A stretch of 64,000 nt of DNA from Bettongia penicillata ogilbyi (GCA_023548195.1 JAJHZJ010000496.1:4580501-4644500), one strand, 5' to 3'; shown: positions 33,724-42,774, counted from the stretch's first letter. The notes: generated by a model not told the origin, from the letters alone. Translations and numbers: made by a program.

Positions 33724-33737
33724 CTGCTTTTGACTTT
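33724..33737 (+). repeat. target-site duplication, right copy (HAL1-B)
   Basis: ctgcttttgacttt, the partner of 30833-30846. The first C may belong to the element. Confidence 0.85.
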
Positions 33738-33800
33738 CTTTCTATCACAGGTACTTAGCAGTGTAAGAAATTAAAAATAACTCCTTGTTGACCGACTCAC
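33725..33800 (+). mobile_element. L2 LINE 3' end, right half
   Basis: Continues the left half: 'tctatcacaggtacttagca' then 'aataactccttgttgacc'. It is the same position in the L2 terminus. Confidence 0.7.
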
Positions 33801-33994
33801 AAGACAGTAACAGTGAAAGCACAGATCTAATTTAAAAAATAGTTTGTCTAGGATTAGGACCCACCACTCAGATCAGATGGAAGCAATTTTTAGATGAAAA
33901 CAGGACTCCTGGAGACTTTTCCAGTCTTAGATGATTTACTTATGTGAGGTCTTCACTAATATTTCTTAATTTTCATGTTGTTTCACTGAGTCCC

Positions 33995-35165
33995 ACCTTA
34001 GGAAAGAAAGCCTCTCAGGGCTTAAGGCAGCTTTTTTTTTTTTAATGAATTTTTAAAAAATGAATTTTAAAATGAATTAATATTTGTTTTTTAACATTCT
34101 TTTCAAATTTTGCGTTCCAGATTCTCTCTCTCCCTCTCACCCTGCCCACATCCAGTGAGGACACAAACAATATGCTATAAATTATATATGTGAAATTATG
34201 CAAAACATATTTCCATATTAGTCACATCATAAAACAAAGCAAAGAAAGAAAGAATTATTCTTCAATTTGTACTCAGAGTTCATCAGTTCTTTCCTTGAAG
34301 ATGGATAGCATTTTTTCATCCTAAGTCCTTTGGAATTGTCTTGGTTCACTGTATTGACCAGAGAAGTCAAGTCTTTCCCAGTTGATCATCATTAAAACAT
34401 TGCTGTCACTGTGTACAATGATTTCCTGGCTCTTCCACTTCATTTTGCATTAGTTCGTATAAGTCTTATTATTTTTTTCTGAAGTCACCCCTTTGTCATT
34501 TCCCATAGATTAATAGTACTCTATCACAATCATATGACAGAGCTTATTCAGACATTGTTCAACTGATAAACACGCCTTTAATTTCCAATTCTTTACCATC
34601 ACAAAAATAGCTGCTATATTGTTACTACAGAGAGGTCCTTTTCCTTTCTCCTTGATCTCTTCGGGATATAGCCCTAGTAGTTACATCACTAGGTCAAAGG
34701 GTATGCACCTGTCCTTTGGGCATAGTTCTAGATTCTTCTCCAGAATGGTTGAACCAGTTCACTACTCCACCAACATTTCTTTAATATGCTTATTTCCCCT
34801 CATCCCCTCTAGCATTTGTCATGTCTAATAGGTATGAGGTGGTAACTGAGAGTTGTTTTAATTTGTCTGTCTCTAAGCAATAGTGATTTAAAGTATTTTT
34901 ATATGATGATAGAGAGCTTTGATGTCTTCTGAAGACTGTCTGTTCATATTCTTTGACCATTTATGAGTTGGAAAATGACTTTTATTTTTATAAATTTGAC
35001 TGTTCTTTTTATATTTATGAAATGAAGCCTTTAGAAGGGAAAATCGCTGTAATTTTTTACATAACTTCATTGTCTACAGTATCTTTTAGCAAAATGCAGT
35101 TTCCCTGATTATCTCTTTTAATTAGGACTATTTTTGCTTTTGCTTTGCTTGAGATCATGATTGAT
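33995..35165 (-). mobile_element. LINE-1 3' fragment with poly-A tail
   Basis: Minus-strand insertion with a plus-strand poly-T at about 34030-34043. Antisense order is: 3'UTR terminus ('ttttgcgttccagattctct'), 3'UTR ('gcaaaacatatttccatatt'), and the distal ORF2 part ('cagaatggttgaaccagttc', 'ctccaccaacatttctttaa', 'gaccatttatgagttggaaa'). These are homologous to well-known L1 segments of eutherians. No frame is intact. Its terminal 'ggaac.caaaatttt.' motif is also carried by the HAL1 copies. Confidence 0.8.
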
Positions 35166-35261
35166 ACCCTGGCTAGTACAGTTACTGGTTTCCAGCTTGA
35201 GGAGGAACAGGAAAGATAGAATCTGTATAAGACAGAGAAATAATCAAGATTGTACGATGAC

Positions 35262-36025
35262 ATGAAATCACTCTTCCTCCAACAATTATTAAGAGCCTAC
35301 TGTGCGCCAGGCACCAAGGATAAATGGGATTTTAAAAAAATGTTCCTTTCCTCAAAAAGCTTACATGGTACAATAGGAAACAAATCCACAATAAGAGAAA
35401 AAAACCCCAAAATATACATATGGCAAATATAAAGCAATTTAGGGGCTATTAGTAATTGGGAAAATTAGAAGAGATGCTTTTGTAGGTGGGGCCCTGTGGC
35501 TGAGCTTTAACAGAAAATAGAGATTCTGAAGGCCAGAGGTGAGGATCAAGTACATTCCAGTCATGGGAAACAATAGTGCAGATGCATAGAGATGGAAGAT
35601 GAAATGTTATGAAATAGGCAAGAAGCTTATTTTGGCCAGAAATGTAATGTTTGTAGAGAACTATGCAAAAAGCCATTGAGTGGACTGGAGGAATCTTGTA
35701 AAGGACTTCAGATATCACAAGGAGGGGTTTGTATTTATTCCAAGAGGCAAACTAGGACCTGTTGAAACTTCTTAAGCACAGCTGTCTGGTCAGGTCAGCG
35801 CTTTAGGAATCTCCCTTTGGTAGTTGTGTGGAGGTTAGACTGGGGCTGGGAAAGACCTGAGTCAAGGAGAGTCATCAGGAAGTTCCTGTAGTGGTCTAGA
35901 CAATAGGTGAAGACAACCTAAAGTAGTTTGGTGGTCCATGAGTGGAGAGGAGGGGATATAGGTGAGAGATGTTATGGATATAAAATCAACAAGCTTTGGC
36001 CACTTATTGGCAAAAGGGCATCATT
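35262..36025 (-). mobile_element. L2 LINE, long antisense fragment
   Basis: Antisense L2 from the 3' end 'agcctactgtgcgccaggca' through 'tcaagtacattccagtcatg', 'ctttaggaatctccctttgg', 'gttcctgtagtggtctagac' and 'aaaatcaacaagctttggcc'. About 750 bp is contiguous, the longest L2 in the window. Confidence 0.7.
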
Positions 36026-36434
36026 CAAAGGAAGAGCTGGGGAGATTCTGAGGTTCTGATCCTGAGATCTGAACCACTAAGAGCCCTGAATGGAAGCAGG
36101 GAATTTTGGCTAGAGTGTCTCATCATCTCTTGAGTTTTCTAGGATTCCTTTTTCAAAGAAATACCCAAGGCAACAGATTCTTCAAATCAGCATTCATTAT
36201 TGTTCTGAACACAGCCCGAAGAGTCTGATTAGGTCCAATTATAATCCACATTTTTGAGAGGATGAGTTGTTTGTAAAAAAAAAAAAGATGAGAATTTAAT
36301 AAGTATTTGGGTGGCATCAACTGAATCCCCTTTGAAATGTCTCAATAGCTTTGCCAGGATTTTTTTTTTTTGGTTAACTTTATGGCTGGCTTTATCAGGT
36401 CAAGAGATTGATTCTCCAGGGCTCTTATGGCTCT
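36026..36434. other. unassigned DNA
   Basis: Includes two homopolymer runs (A at 36276-36287, T at 36360-36371). No gene or repeat family assigned. Confidence 0.3.
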
Positions 36435-36590
36435 GCACATAGCCAATTTAATTCCATTCCATTCAAGCAACAAGGATTTATTGAATGCCTACTATGTGAC
36501 AGATACCATCCTAGATGCCAGGAATTCAAAAGCAAAAGTAAAATATCCCTGCCCTTAAGGAGTTCTGCTACCATGGAAAGAGGCAAGGCT
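36435..36590 (-). mobile_element. L2 LINE 3' end
   Basis: 'ggatttattgaatgcctact', 'atgtgacagataccatccta' and 'cctgcccttaaggagttctg'. Confidence 0.72.
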
Positions 36591-37074
36591 GCTTTCATTC
36601 CTTTTTTTTTACAGCCTTTTTATATGTAGATTGCACACAGAATTGGACTCGCTAAGCCCCATGATTTTGCCATTTTAGTTATGGATATGCTCCAACTCAG
36701 GGACTTGAGGGTCGGTAAATTTAAGCGGAGATAATTATCCATCTCAGGGACTGAGATGAGCAATGAAGGGATACTTTGGAAATACTTTATAGTAGTCCTG
36801 TTCCCCCTCTTGGTTAGAAGAGTAAAGGAATTGTCTCTAGATTTGACTGTAGGCAGCCCATTGATAACCATTATACAACTGCTTTCCATCTCAGAGAAGG
36901 GGAGGTGAGTCATTTCCACCATCATGGCATTGATTCCTAAGACTGTTGGTGGGGTCAGTTTCTGACTTCTTGACTTAACAGGGAATAGATGCTCCAACCA
37001 TTTTCTCTAAATACCTTATGCTGTTTTATTCATCAAATTTAGGACTGGAATCCAATTTGGGGGTCACAAAGGGA
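36591..37074. other. unassigned DNA
   Basis: The minus-strand 125-codon frame at 36620-36997 is the longest open frame here outside retroelements and microsatellites. It shows no known motif, and I see no splice context. Confidence 0.3.
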
Positions 37075-37075
37075 C

Positions 37076-37225
37076 AGGATCATAGTTGGAAGGGACCTCA
37101 GATGTCACAGTCCAACCCCTTCATTTTACAGATGAAGAAGCTGAGACCAGAGAGGGGGAAGTGACTTGCCTAGGGTTATTAAACTACTGAATATCTGAGC
37201 ATGGGCCAGCCCGTCCTTACCAAGT
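37076..37225 (-). mobile_element. MIR3-like SINE
   Basis: 'cagtccaaccccttcatttt', 'acagatgaagaagctgagac' and 'gtgacttgcctagggttatt'. Confidence 0.75.
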
Positions 37226-37660
37226 CTCTTTACCCACTCCTTTGGGTGTGTGAGTTATGTCTATTTCTGGAACAACACAATTACTCATTCATTCAAAAAC
37301 ATTTATTAAAAGTCTACTAGGAGCAAGTTTGTTGACTTGTTGCTCCATGTCCTTGACTCTGCCTCCATTTTTAACCTGCTACCTGCCATTGCTGTCTATT
37401 GCTATTCCACCATCTCCTCCCTCTCTGCTTCTAGCCTCAGGCCATTAGATACACATTTGGTTTTTGAACTGGGTGAGGGCCTGTGTATAGGTAAGCCTGA
37501 GCTCATAGTACATCTCAATGACCAGAGCAGGATATATCTTTTTTGGAATGAGAAGTGAACTACATTGGTGAAATCATCTCAGTCTGAATTTTGAGATTTA
37601 GTTCATCCTCATTCAGCCCCTATCCTTGGTGGTGTGACCTGTGGGCAGCCCTGAGTGGCA

Positions 37661-37678
37661 CCATCTTCCATTCATTCT
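37661..37678 (+). repeat. target-site duplication, left copy (HAL1-C)
   Basis: ccatcttccattcattct, repeated without mismatch at 40674-40691. The junction right of the second copy (TTCT/AA) fits the L1 endonuclease consensus TTTT/AA. Confidence 0.95.
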
Positions 37679-37693
37679 TTTTTTTTTTTTTTT

Positions 37694-37724
37694 AATTTAT
37701 TTATTTATTTATTTATTTAGCTTT
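37694..37724 (-). promoter_or_regulatory. poly-A signal cluster of HAL1-C
   Basis: Sense strand has overlapping AATAAA hexamers in a (TAAA)n run just before the poly-A tail. B and E have the same arrangement. Confidence 0.6.
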
Positions 37725-37763
37725 TTACATTCATTTTCACAAATTTTTGGGTTCCAAATTTTC

Positions 37764-37798
37764 TCCCCTTTTCTCCCCTCCCCCCACCCCAATACCCC
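37764..37798 (-). other. G-quadruplex motif near the HAL1-C 3' end
   Basis: The sense strand carries four or more runs of at least four G separated by 1-7 bases (plus-strand C-runs at 37765-37768, 37774-37777, 37779-37785, 37787-37790, 37795-37798). G-rich 3'UTR motifs are a conserved feature of mammalian L1. Confidence 0.7.
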
Positions 37799-37967
37799 AA
37801 GCAATCTAATTTTCCCTATCCAATCTGTCCTCTCTTCTGTCATCCTTCCCTTCCCTTGTCTCTATCTTCTCTTTTTTCCTGTAGGGCCAGATGATTTTCT
37901 ATTCCTCATTAACTGTATGTCTTCTTTCCTAGTTGCAACAACAATACTAAACAATTGTTCCTAAAAC

Positions 37968-38070
37968 TTTGAGTTCCAAATTCTCCCCATCCCTCCCTCC
38001 CCACCTATTCCCTTTGGTACGGCAGGCAATTCATTATAGGCCATATCTGTGTAGCTTTGCAAATGACCTT
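37968..38070 (-). repeat. internal copy of the L1-type 3' terminus in the HAL1-C 3'UTR
   Basis: The plus-strand segment 'gagttccaaattctccccat' repeats the terminal 'gggttccaaattttctcccc' at 37749-37768, about 220 bp apart. The sequence beyond it ('ggcaggcaattcattatagg', 'gtgtagctttgcaaatgacc') lines up with the L1 3'UTR copies at 34150-34210 and 58120-58170. Confidence 0.65.
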
Positions 38071-38326
38071 CCTGATAGTCGTGTTGTGTAAGACTAACTG
38101 AATTGCCATCCCTCTTAACCTGCCCCTCATTGTTTCTCTTCTGTCCTTTGATCCTGTCCCTCCCCAAGTGTTGACTTTCAATTACTCCCTCCTCCCTTTG
38201 CCCTCCCTTCTGTCATCCCCCCCCAATATCTCCTTCTCCCCCGCTTTCTTATACTGTAAGATAGGTTTTCATACCAAAATGAGTGTGCATTACACTCCTT
38301 CGTTTAGTCAAATGTGATGAGGGTAA

Positions 38327-38358
38327 ACTTTTGTTTGTTTGTTTGTTTGTTTGTTTTT
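38327..38358 (+). repeat. (GTTT)n microsatellite inside HAL1-C
   Basis: Seven to eight GTTT units in the 3'UTR at a T-rich site. A, B and E have only a short T-run there, so this is a copy-specific expansion. Confidence 0.9.
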
Positions 38359-38545
38359 TTCCTCAGCTCTCCTCTTTTTCCCTCCACTAAAAACATCTCC
38401 TACTTGCCTCTTATATGACATATAGTTACCCCTTTCCATTTCCCCCTCTTTCCTCTCACTACATTTCTCTCTCACCATTTACCTTAATTTCTTTTAAGGT
38501 ATGGTCCCATCCTATTCAGTTCAATCTGTGCTCTCTGTCTCTGCA

Positions 38546-38597
38546 TGTGAATGCATGTGTGTATGTGTGTGCATGCGTGTACATGTGTATGTGTGGT
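38546..38597. repeat. GT/GCAT tract in the HAL1-C 3'UTR
   Basis: Interrupted TGTG/TGCA units at the position of the longer (GT)n in E. Confidence 0.8.
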
Positions 38598-38729
38598 CCC
38601 ACCAACCACCCAGATACTGAAAAGTTTTAAGAGTTAGAAATATTGTCCTTCCCTGTATGAATGCAAACAGTTAATTTCTGGTAAGTCCCTTAATACTTCT
38701 CCTTGCTGTTTACTTTTGCATGCTTCCTC

Positions 38730-39836
38730 TCATTCTTGTGTTTGAAAGTCAAATTTTCTTTTCAGCTCTGGTCTTTTCATTAAGAATGATTGAAAGTCCT
38801 CTGTTTCATTGAAAGACCATATTTTCCCTTGAAGTATTATACTCAGTTTAGCTGGGTAGGTGATTCTTGGTTTGAGTCCTAGTTCCTTTGCCTTCTGGAA
38901 TATCCTATTCCACGCCCTTCGATCCCTTAATGTAGAAGCTGCTAGATCTTGGGTTATCCTGATTGTATTTCCACAGTACTGGAATTGTTTCTTTCTGGCT
39001 GCTTGCAAGATTTTTTCCTTGAGCTGGGAGTTCTGGAATTTGGCCACAATGTTCCTAGGAGTTTCTCTTTTTGGATCTCTTTCAGGTGGTGATCGATGGA
39101 TTCTTTCAATACTTATTTTGCCCTCTGGTCCTAGAATGTCAGGGCAGTTTTCCTTGATAATTTCATGCAAGACGATGTCTAGGCTCTTTTTTTGATCATG
39201 GCTTTCAGGTAGTCCCATAATTTTTAAGTTGTCTCTCCTTGATCTATTTTCCAGGTCAGTTGTTTTTCCCATGAGATATTTCACATTCTCTTCCATTTTA
39301 TTGTTCTTTTGGTTTTGTTTGGTGATTTCTTGGTTTCTCATAAAGTCATTAGACTCCATCTGTTCCATTCTAATTTTGAGAGAACTATTAAATTCCGTGA
39401 GCTTTTGAGCCTCTTTTTCCATTTGGCTCATTCTGCTTTTGAATGCATTCTTCTCCTCATTGGCTTTTTGAACCTCTTTTGCCAATTGAGTGAGCCTATT
39501 TTTCAAGGTGTTAATTTCCTCAGCATTTTTTTGGGTCTCCTTTACCAAGATATTGACCTTTTTTTCATACTCTTCTTGCATCTTTGTCATTTCTCTTCCC
39601 AGTCTTTCCTCCACCTGTCTAACTTGCTTTTCAAAATCCTTTTTAAGCTCTTCCAAGGCCTGAGCCCACCCGACACCCCCCTGGGGTGTCTGGGGTACTG
39701 AGGCCCCGCCCTCCACATCTTTCCCTGATGGGAAAAATACGTTCTCGTCCTCCCCATCAGATCTGAAGGTCGGGATCATTTGCATTTGTTGGAAAAAACT
39801 CTCTAAAGTCTTATTTTTCTTCCCCTTTCTAGGCAT
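38730..39836 (-). CDS. intact ORF1 of the HAL1 element (L1 ORF1p-like RNA-binding protein, 368 aa)
   Basis: Known family role: L1 ORF1p forms coiled-coil trimers that coat element RNA in cytoplasmic RNPs and act as a nucleic-acid chaperone. Visible here: a basic N-terminal tail (residues 2-9), an acidic 28-32 patch, a long Glu/Lys/Gln-rich coiled coil (about 55-198, with heptad spacing), the 'LENRSRRDNLKIMGLPE' hinge into the RRM (about 195-285), and a C-terminal domain (about 286-358, including 'AARKKQFQYCGNTIRI' and 'YPAKLSI'). The start is the ATG at 39834-39836 with A at -3. It matches the start position of all other copies, and the stop is TGA at 38730-38732. The length is close to that of eutherian ORF1p (about 340-370 aa). 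No stop or frameshift is seen. The gene is a retroelement ORF; expression is not shown by sequence. Confidence 0.93.
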   Translation of the reverse strand: MPRKGKKNKTLESFFQQMQMIPTFRSDGEDENVFFPSGKDVEGGASVPQTPQGGVGWAQALEELKKDFEKQVRQVEERLGREMTKMQEEYEKKVNILVKETQKNAEEINTLKNRLTQLAKEVQKANEEKNAFKSRMSQMEKEAQKLTEFNSSLKIRMEQMESNDFMRNQEITKQNQKNNKMEENVKYLMGKTTDLENRSRRDNLKIMGLPESHDQKKSLDIVLHEIIKENCPDILGPEGKISIERIHRSPPERDPKRETPRNIVAKFQNSQLKEKILQAARKKQFQYCGNTIRITQDLAASTLRDRRAWNRIFQKAKELGLKPRITYPAKLSIILQGKIWSFNETEDFQSFLMKRPELKRKFDFQTQE

Positions 39837-39960
39837 TTTCCCAGCCAGTTACTTGACTTCTGAGATTCCTTTCCACCCCCGCCTGGATCCGCCCAGCTAG
39901 TGCTTAGCCTCTGAGATTCAAATGGGCTTTCCCGCAGCAAGCTTTAGTTCTGGCTCAGGG

Positions 39961-40180
39961 GTGGGGGCAGGGCCGTCTCCTAAGCTTGGGCCCTCAGGGG
40001 CTTTCCGCAGAGACTTTCAGGAACGGAGCGGGTGGGGGCGGGTTGGGGGGCCCCGCCTGCTGTGCTCAGCTCCCTTGGGGGTTTTATTCAGAGGCGTTCA
40101 GCAGTAGAGCAGGGTGGAGGCAGGGCCGTCTCCCCTGCTCGGCTCCCTCAGGTTGGAAAGACCTTCAGTATTGAAGATCC
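39961..40180 (-). repeat. three tandem 5'UTR monomers of HAL1-C
   Basis: Units at 39961-40031, 40032-40113 and 40114-about 40180 (71, 82 and about 67 bp). Each begins 'gtgg(g/a)ggc(a/g)ggg' and carries a 'ctcccttgg/ccctcagg' block and a 'ttcag' near the end. The middle unit has an extra G-rich insertion, also found in the first unit of D. Confidence 0.82.
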
Positions 40181-40653
40181 TACCTGCTGCTAGGGGATTC
40201 CTGAGTCCCGGGCCATTGCCGCCTCAGCCGCCCGCCCACGCCTCTGCCTCCGCTGCTTCCTGCCCCCGTCTCTGCTGCCGCTGCTTCCTCCCGAGGGGGC
40301 CCGAGTCACGGAGACGCCCCGCTTCCCCTCTCCTTCAGCCCGGCTTTCTTTTTCACTGACCTGTAGCTTCTGTGAGCGGAGGGACTTTCCTGGCTGCGGG
40401 AGCTTCCCCCGGAGCTGTCCTCTCTGAAGTCTGCTCGGGTCAGCTTCTCTGGGTCGCGGCCAGGGGTGGGGGTGGGGTCCGCTTTCCGGGGTGCGATGGA
40501 CCCCGGAGATGGCTTTCCAGGGTTCAGTGGAACGGAAATCTCTTCCCCTATGTTTATGCACCCCCTGTAGAGATTCAGAATTTATGGGGATCTCCTTTTA
40601 CCTCAATTCCATGGGTTGTGGGCTCGGAGCTCGTAAATGTGCGTCCTTCTACT

Positions 40654-40666
40654 CCGCCATCTTGGC
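40654..40666 (-). promoter_or_regulatory. YY1-like box at HAL1-C 5' end
   Basis: Sense gccaagatggcgg, an exact match to the human L1 'CAAGATGGC' core at the corresponding position about 10 bp inside the element. Preserved best in C and D, the youngest copies. Confidence 0.7.
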
Positions 40667-40673
40667 TCCGCCC

Positions 40674-40691
40674 CCATCTTCCATTCATTCT
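40674..40691 (+). repeat. target-site duplication, right copy (HAL1-C)
   Basis: ccatcttccattcattct, the perfect partner of 37661-37678. The first one or two C's could belong to the element. Confidence 0.95.
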
Positions 40692-40800
40692 AAAGGCATT
40701 TCCTATGTCCCTACTATGTGCCCCATTTGATGGAAGAAGTACAAAGGCAAACACACAACAATCCCTGCCCTCAAGGAGCCCACTTTCTATTGGTTAATCA
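40688..40800 (-). mobile_element. L2 LINE 3' end
   Basis: 'tgtccctactatgtgcccca', 'gatggaagaagtacaaaggc' and 'cctgccctcaaggagcccac'. Confidence 0.7.
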
Positions 40801-40804
40801 ATAA

Positions 40805-40905
40805 GCACCTTTGTGACATTGGGCAAAGCACTTTATCATCCTAAGTCTCAGTTATCTCAATTATGAGAGTCCTTTCAGTTTTATATCTATGATTCTATGA
40901 CCTGC
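40805..40905 (+). mobile_element. SINE 3' fragment
   Basis: 'acattgggcaaagcacttta', 'taagtctcagttatctcaat' and 'agtcctttcagttttatatc'. Confidence 0.55.
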
Positions 40906-40919
40906 ACAAATAACTCAGA

Positions 40920-41018
40920 GCAACACATGCACACGCACACACACATGCACACACATTTCATTCTTCTGGCTGTACTAGAGAAGGCACGCATACACACACA
41001 CACACACACACACACAAA
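40920..41018 (+). repeat. (CA)n microsatellites
   Basis: Imperfect CA at 40926-40954 and pure (CA)n at about 40992-41016, separated by 40 bp. Confidence 0.93.
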
Positions 41019-41629
41019 GTCAGAGAGACTAGGAGAATTCTCCACAATCTTAGATGACTATAACCCTATGCTCTACCATTCCTCCAAACCTCACTTGCTT
41101 TTTAAACCTTACTGATCTCACAAGCTTTGTCTGTAAGCCACCATACCACATTCAGTCTAATTCCACTGGATAGCCCATGCCTGACTTTGCACTCCAGAGG
41201 CATGACTTTTAGAAACTCAGAGTCATCTCTACTCCTCAGTGATAAATAGAAGAAGGATTCTAGTGGAATCCCTCTTGCACACACAAAAAGATGACCATAG
41301 TAAGGTGGATACATAACTGACAACCAACTACCCCTAATGGTCAAGTAAGTTCAAAGACCCAGAAATCACATCTTCCCTCAGATCACTGGTCCTACTTCAA
41401 GCCTGGCCACCAAAGTTATTATCTAGGGGAGCAACTCTTGAAGAGAAATGGAGGGCTATCCCCAACACCACCAATCCCAACTACTGACTAGTTATTACTG
41501 ATACGCAGAAAAGGGAACAGGGGTTCTCTGTCAGACCACTCCTGCAGACATCATCCAAGGAAGCAACCTTAGTGGAGGTGTATCTCAGCAACTGCTTAGG
41601 CAGCCTAAGGACCTTCCATCAGACTTGCA
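41019..41629. other. unassigned DNA
   Basis: No repeat or gene recognised. Confidence 0.35.
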
Positions 41630-41745
41630 GCTGATCTCTTGTGTGTCCCACTGCATTAGATTGTGTCCTCTTTGAGACCAAGGACTGTCTTATTTTCTTA
41701 TCTGTATCTCCAGTGCTTAGCACATAGAAGACACATTTTTTTCAA
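41630..41745 (+). mobile_element. L2 LINE 3' end (sense)
   Basis: 'cctctttgagaccaaggact', 'gtctccagtgcttagcacat'-like terminus at 41700-41730. Confidence 0.65.
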
Positions 41746-42109
41746 TCTTTGATGGTCTTTTGGACCTATTCCTATTTGGATCTATTCCCTCCAATGATAC
41801 AGATTGCAGCCCATCCTGGCTTTGTTATCCTATACAATATATGCCCATGTCCTCCCATAAATCTTCCAAGAGAGGAATATCTTCCACATTGAGGGCATTC
41901 CTCTAGGATTTTTCTTGATATTGTGTAAATATCAATGGAGTAGGGAGTCTGTCAAATCAATTATATCTCATTTTCACAGCAAGACTAGCTCACCTCCTTT
42001 TCAGGGGTAGAGGGGGTGAAATATATCTCCCAGAAGACATTCCTCATGCTGCTTTATACCACAAAATAATACCATATTTTGGTAATATGTTTCAACCCAA
42101 TTATGCCCA
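41746..42109. other. unassigned DNA
   Basis: No repeat or gene recognised. Confidence 0.3.
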
Positions 42110-42245
42110 ATTCATGAAAAGTGACATCTCATAGTGGAGAAAAACACCATCCTCAAAGTCACAAAGACCTGGGTTCAAGTTCTGTTTTTGACATCACTGA
42201 TTGTTTGACAATGGGCAAACCTCTTCACCTCTTGTTGAACTAGGG
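42110..42245 (+). mobile_element. MIR/CORE-SINE fragment
   Basis: 'cctgggttcaagttctgttt' and 'tttgacaatgggcaaacctc' in order. Confidence 0.6.
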
Positions 42246-42774
42246 AACTCTGCATCTCCAAGTTACGGAGAAGGTGCTCACTAGTGTTGACAGAGGGTTT
42301 TTTCTCTCTCAAGACTTCCATATATCAGAAAAATCATAGATTCGGCCCCTGTGCTTATTTCTTTATGTATGTACCAACTTTTACATTTTTGGGTTCCAGA
42401 TTTATGATTACATCAATATGAGGAACTCCATTGCTGAAGACTGGCAATTCCTTTGTGACTTGTAGTCAACAATTTACTCAGAGTACTGAGAGCTTAAGGT
42501 ACTCACTCATGGACACCCGGTCAGTTTGTGGGAGAGGCAGGACTTTCTTACTCCAAGACTATTTCTCCTTCTCCATCACACCATGCCACCGGTCATAGTT
42601 CCATAGTTCACCTGAACACACATGCATTTTGATATACTACAGCATAGCAGAACAGTAGAGGGTAGACTGACTTAGTGTCTAAAACATGGGATGTGACACT
42701 TTTGAGGTCCTGTGCCCTGGTCAGACCATCTTTGGAGTCTTGTTCTCAGCTCTGGGCACAACAAGAACAGTTGT

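Larger units (their letters stand above)
30844..33724 (-). mobile_element. HAL1-B: ORF1-only LINE-1-derived element
   Basis: Full-length minus-strand insertion (about 2.88 kb) with an exact 13-14-bp duplication. It has a 746-bp 5'UTR with two monomers (33122-33193, 33194-33263), an ORF1 region at 31878-32978, a 3'UTR of about 1.03 kb carrying a GT/GC-rich tract at 31684-31742, and an A-rich tail. No ORF2. It landed inside an L2 3' end, which can be rejoined exactly. ORF1 carries at least two compensating frameshifts and a nonsense change, so the copy is dead. The perfect duplication makes it younger than A and E. Confidence 0.92.
37679..40675 (-). mobile_element. HAL1-C: full-length, intact ORF1-only element
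   Basis: The youngest-looking copy, about 3.0 kb on the minus strand with a perfect 17-18-bp duplication. Sense order: 5'UTR 39837-40675 (839 bp, GC- and CpG-rich, three monomers), intact ORF1 38730-39836, then a 3'UTR of about 1.05 kb and an A-rich (TAAA)n/poly-A tail. The ORF1 stop is followed immediately by 3'UTR. There is no ORF2 and no remnant of one. Compared with A, B and E the gross structure is identical, so ORF2 loss precedes the family. Retrotransposition would need an ORF2 protein supplied by a full L1. It inserted at the edge of an antisense L2 copy that resumes at 40688. Confidence 0.95.

Noticed and set aside
30844..33724. HAL1 copies as processed pseudogenes of a host gene
   Set aside because: The protein has L1 ORF1p architecture, and the copies carry an L1-type 5' tip, 3' terminus and target-site duplications.
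36620..36997. 125-codon minus-strand frame in non-repeat DNA
   Set aside because: No motif, splice context or conservation evidence; within the length expected by chance in 64 kb.
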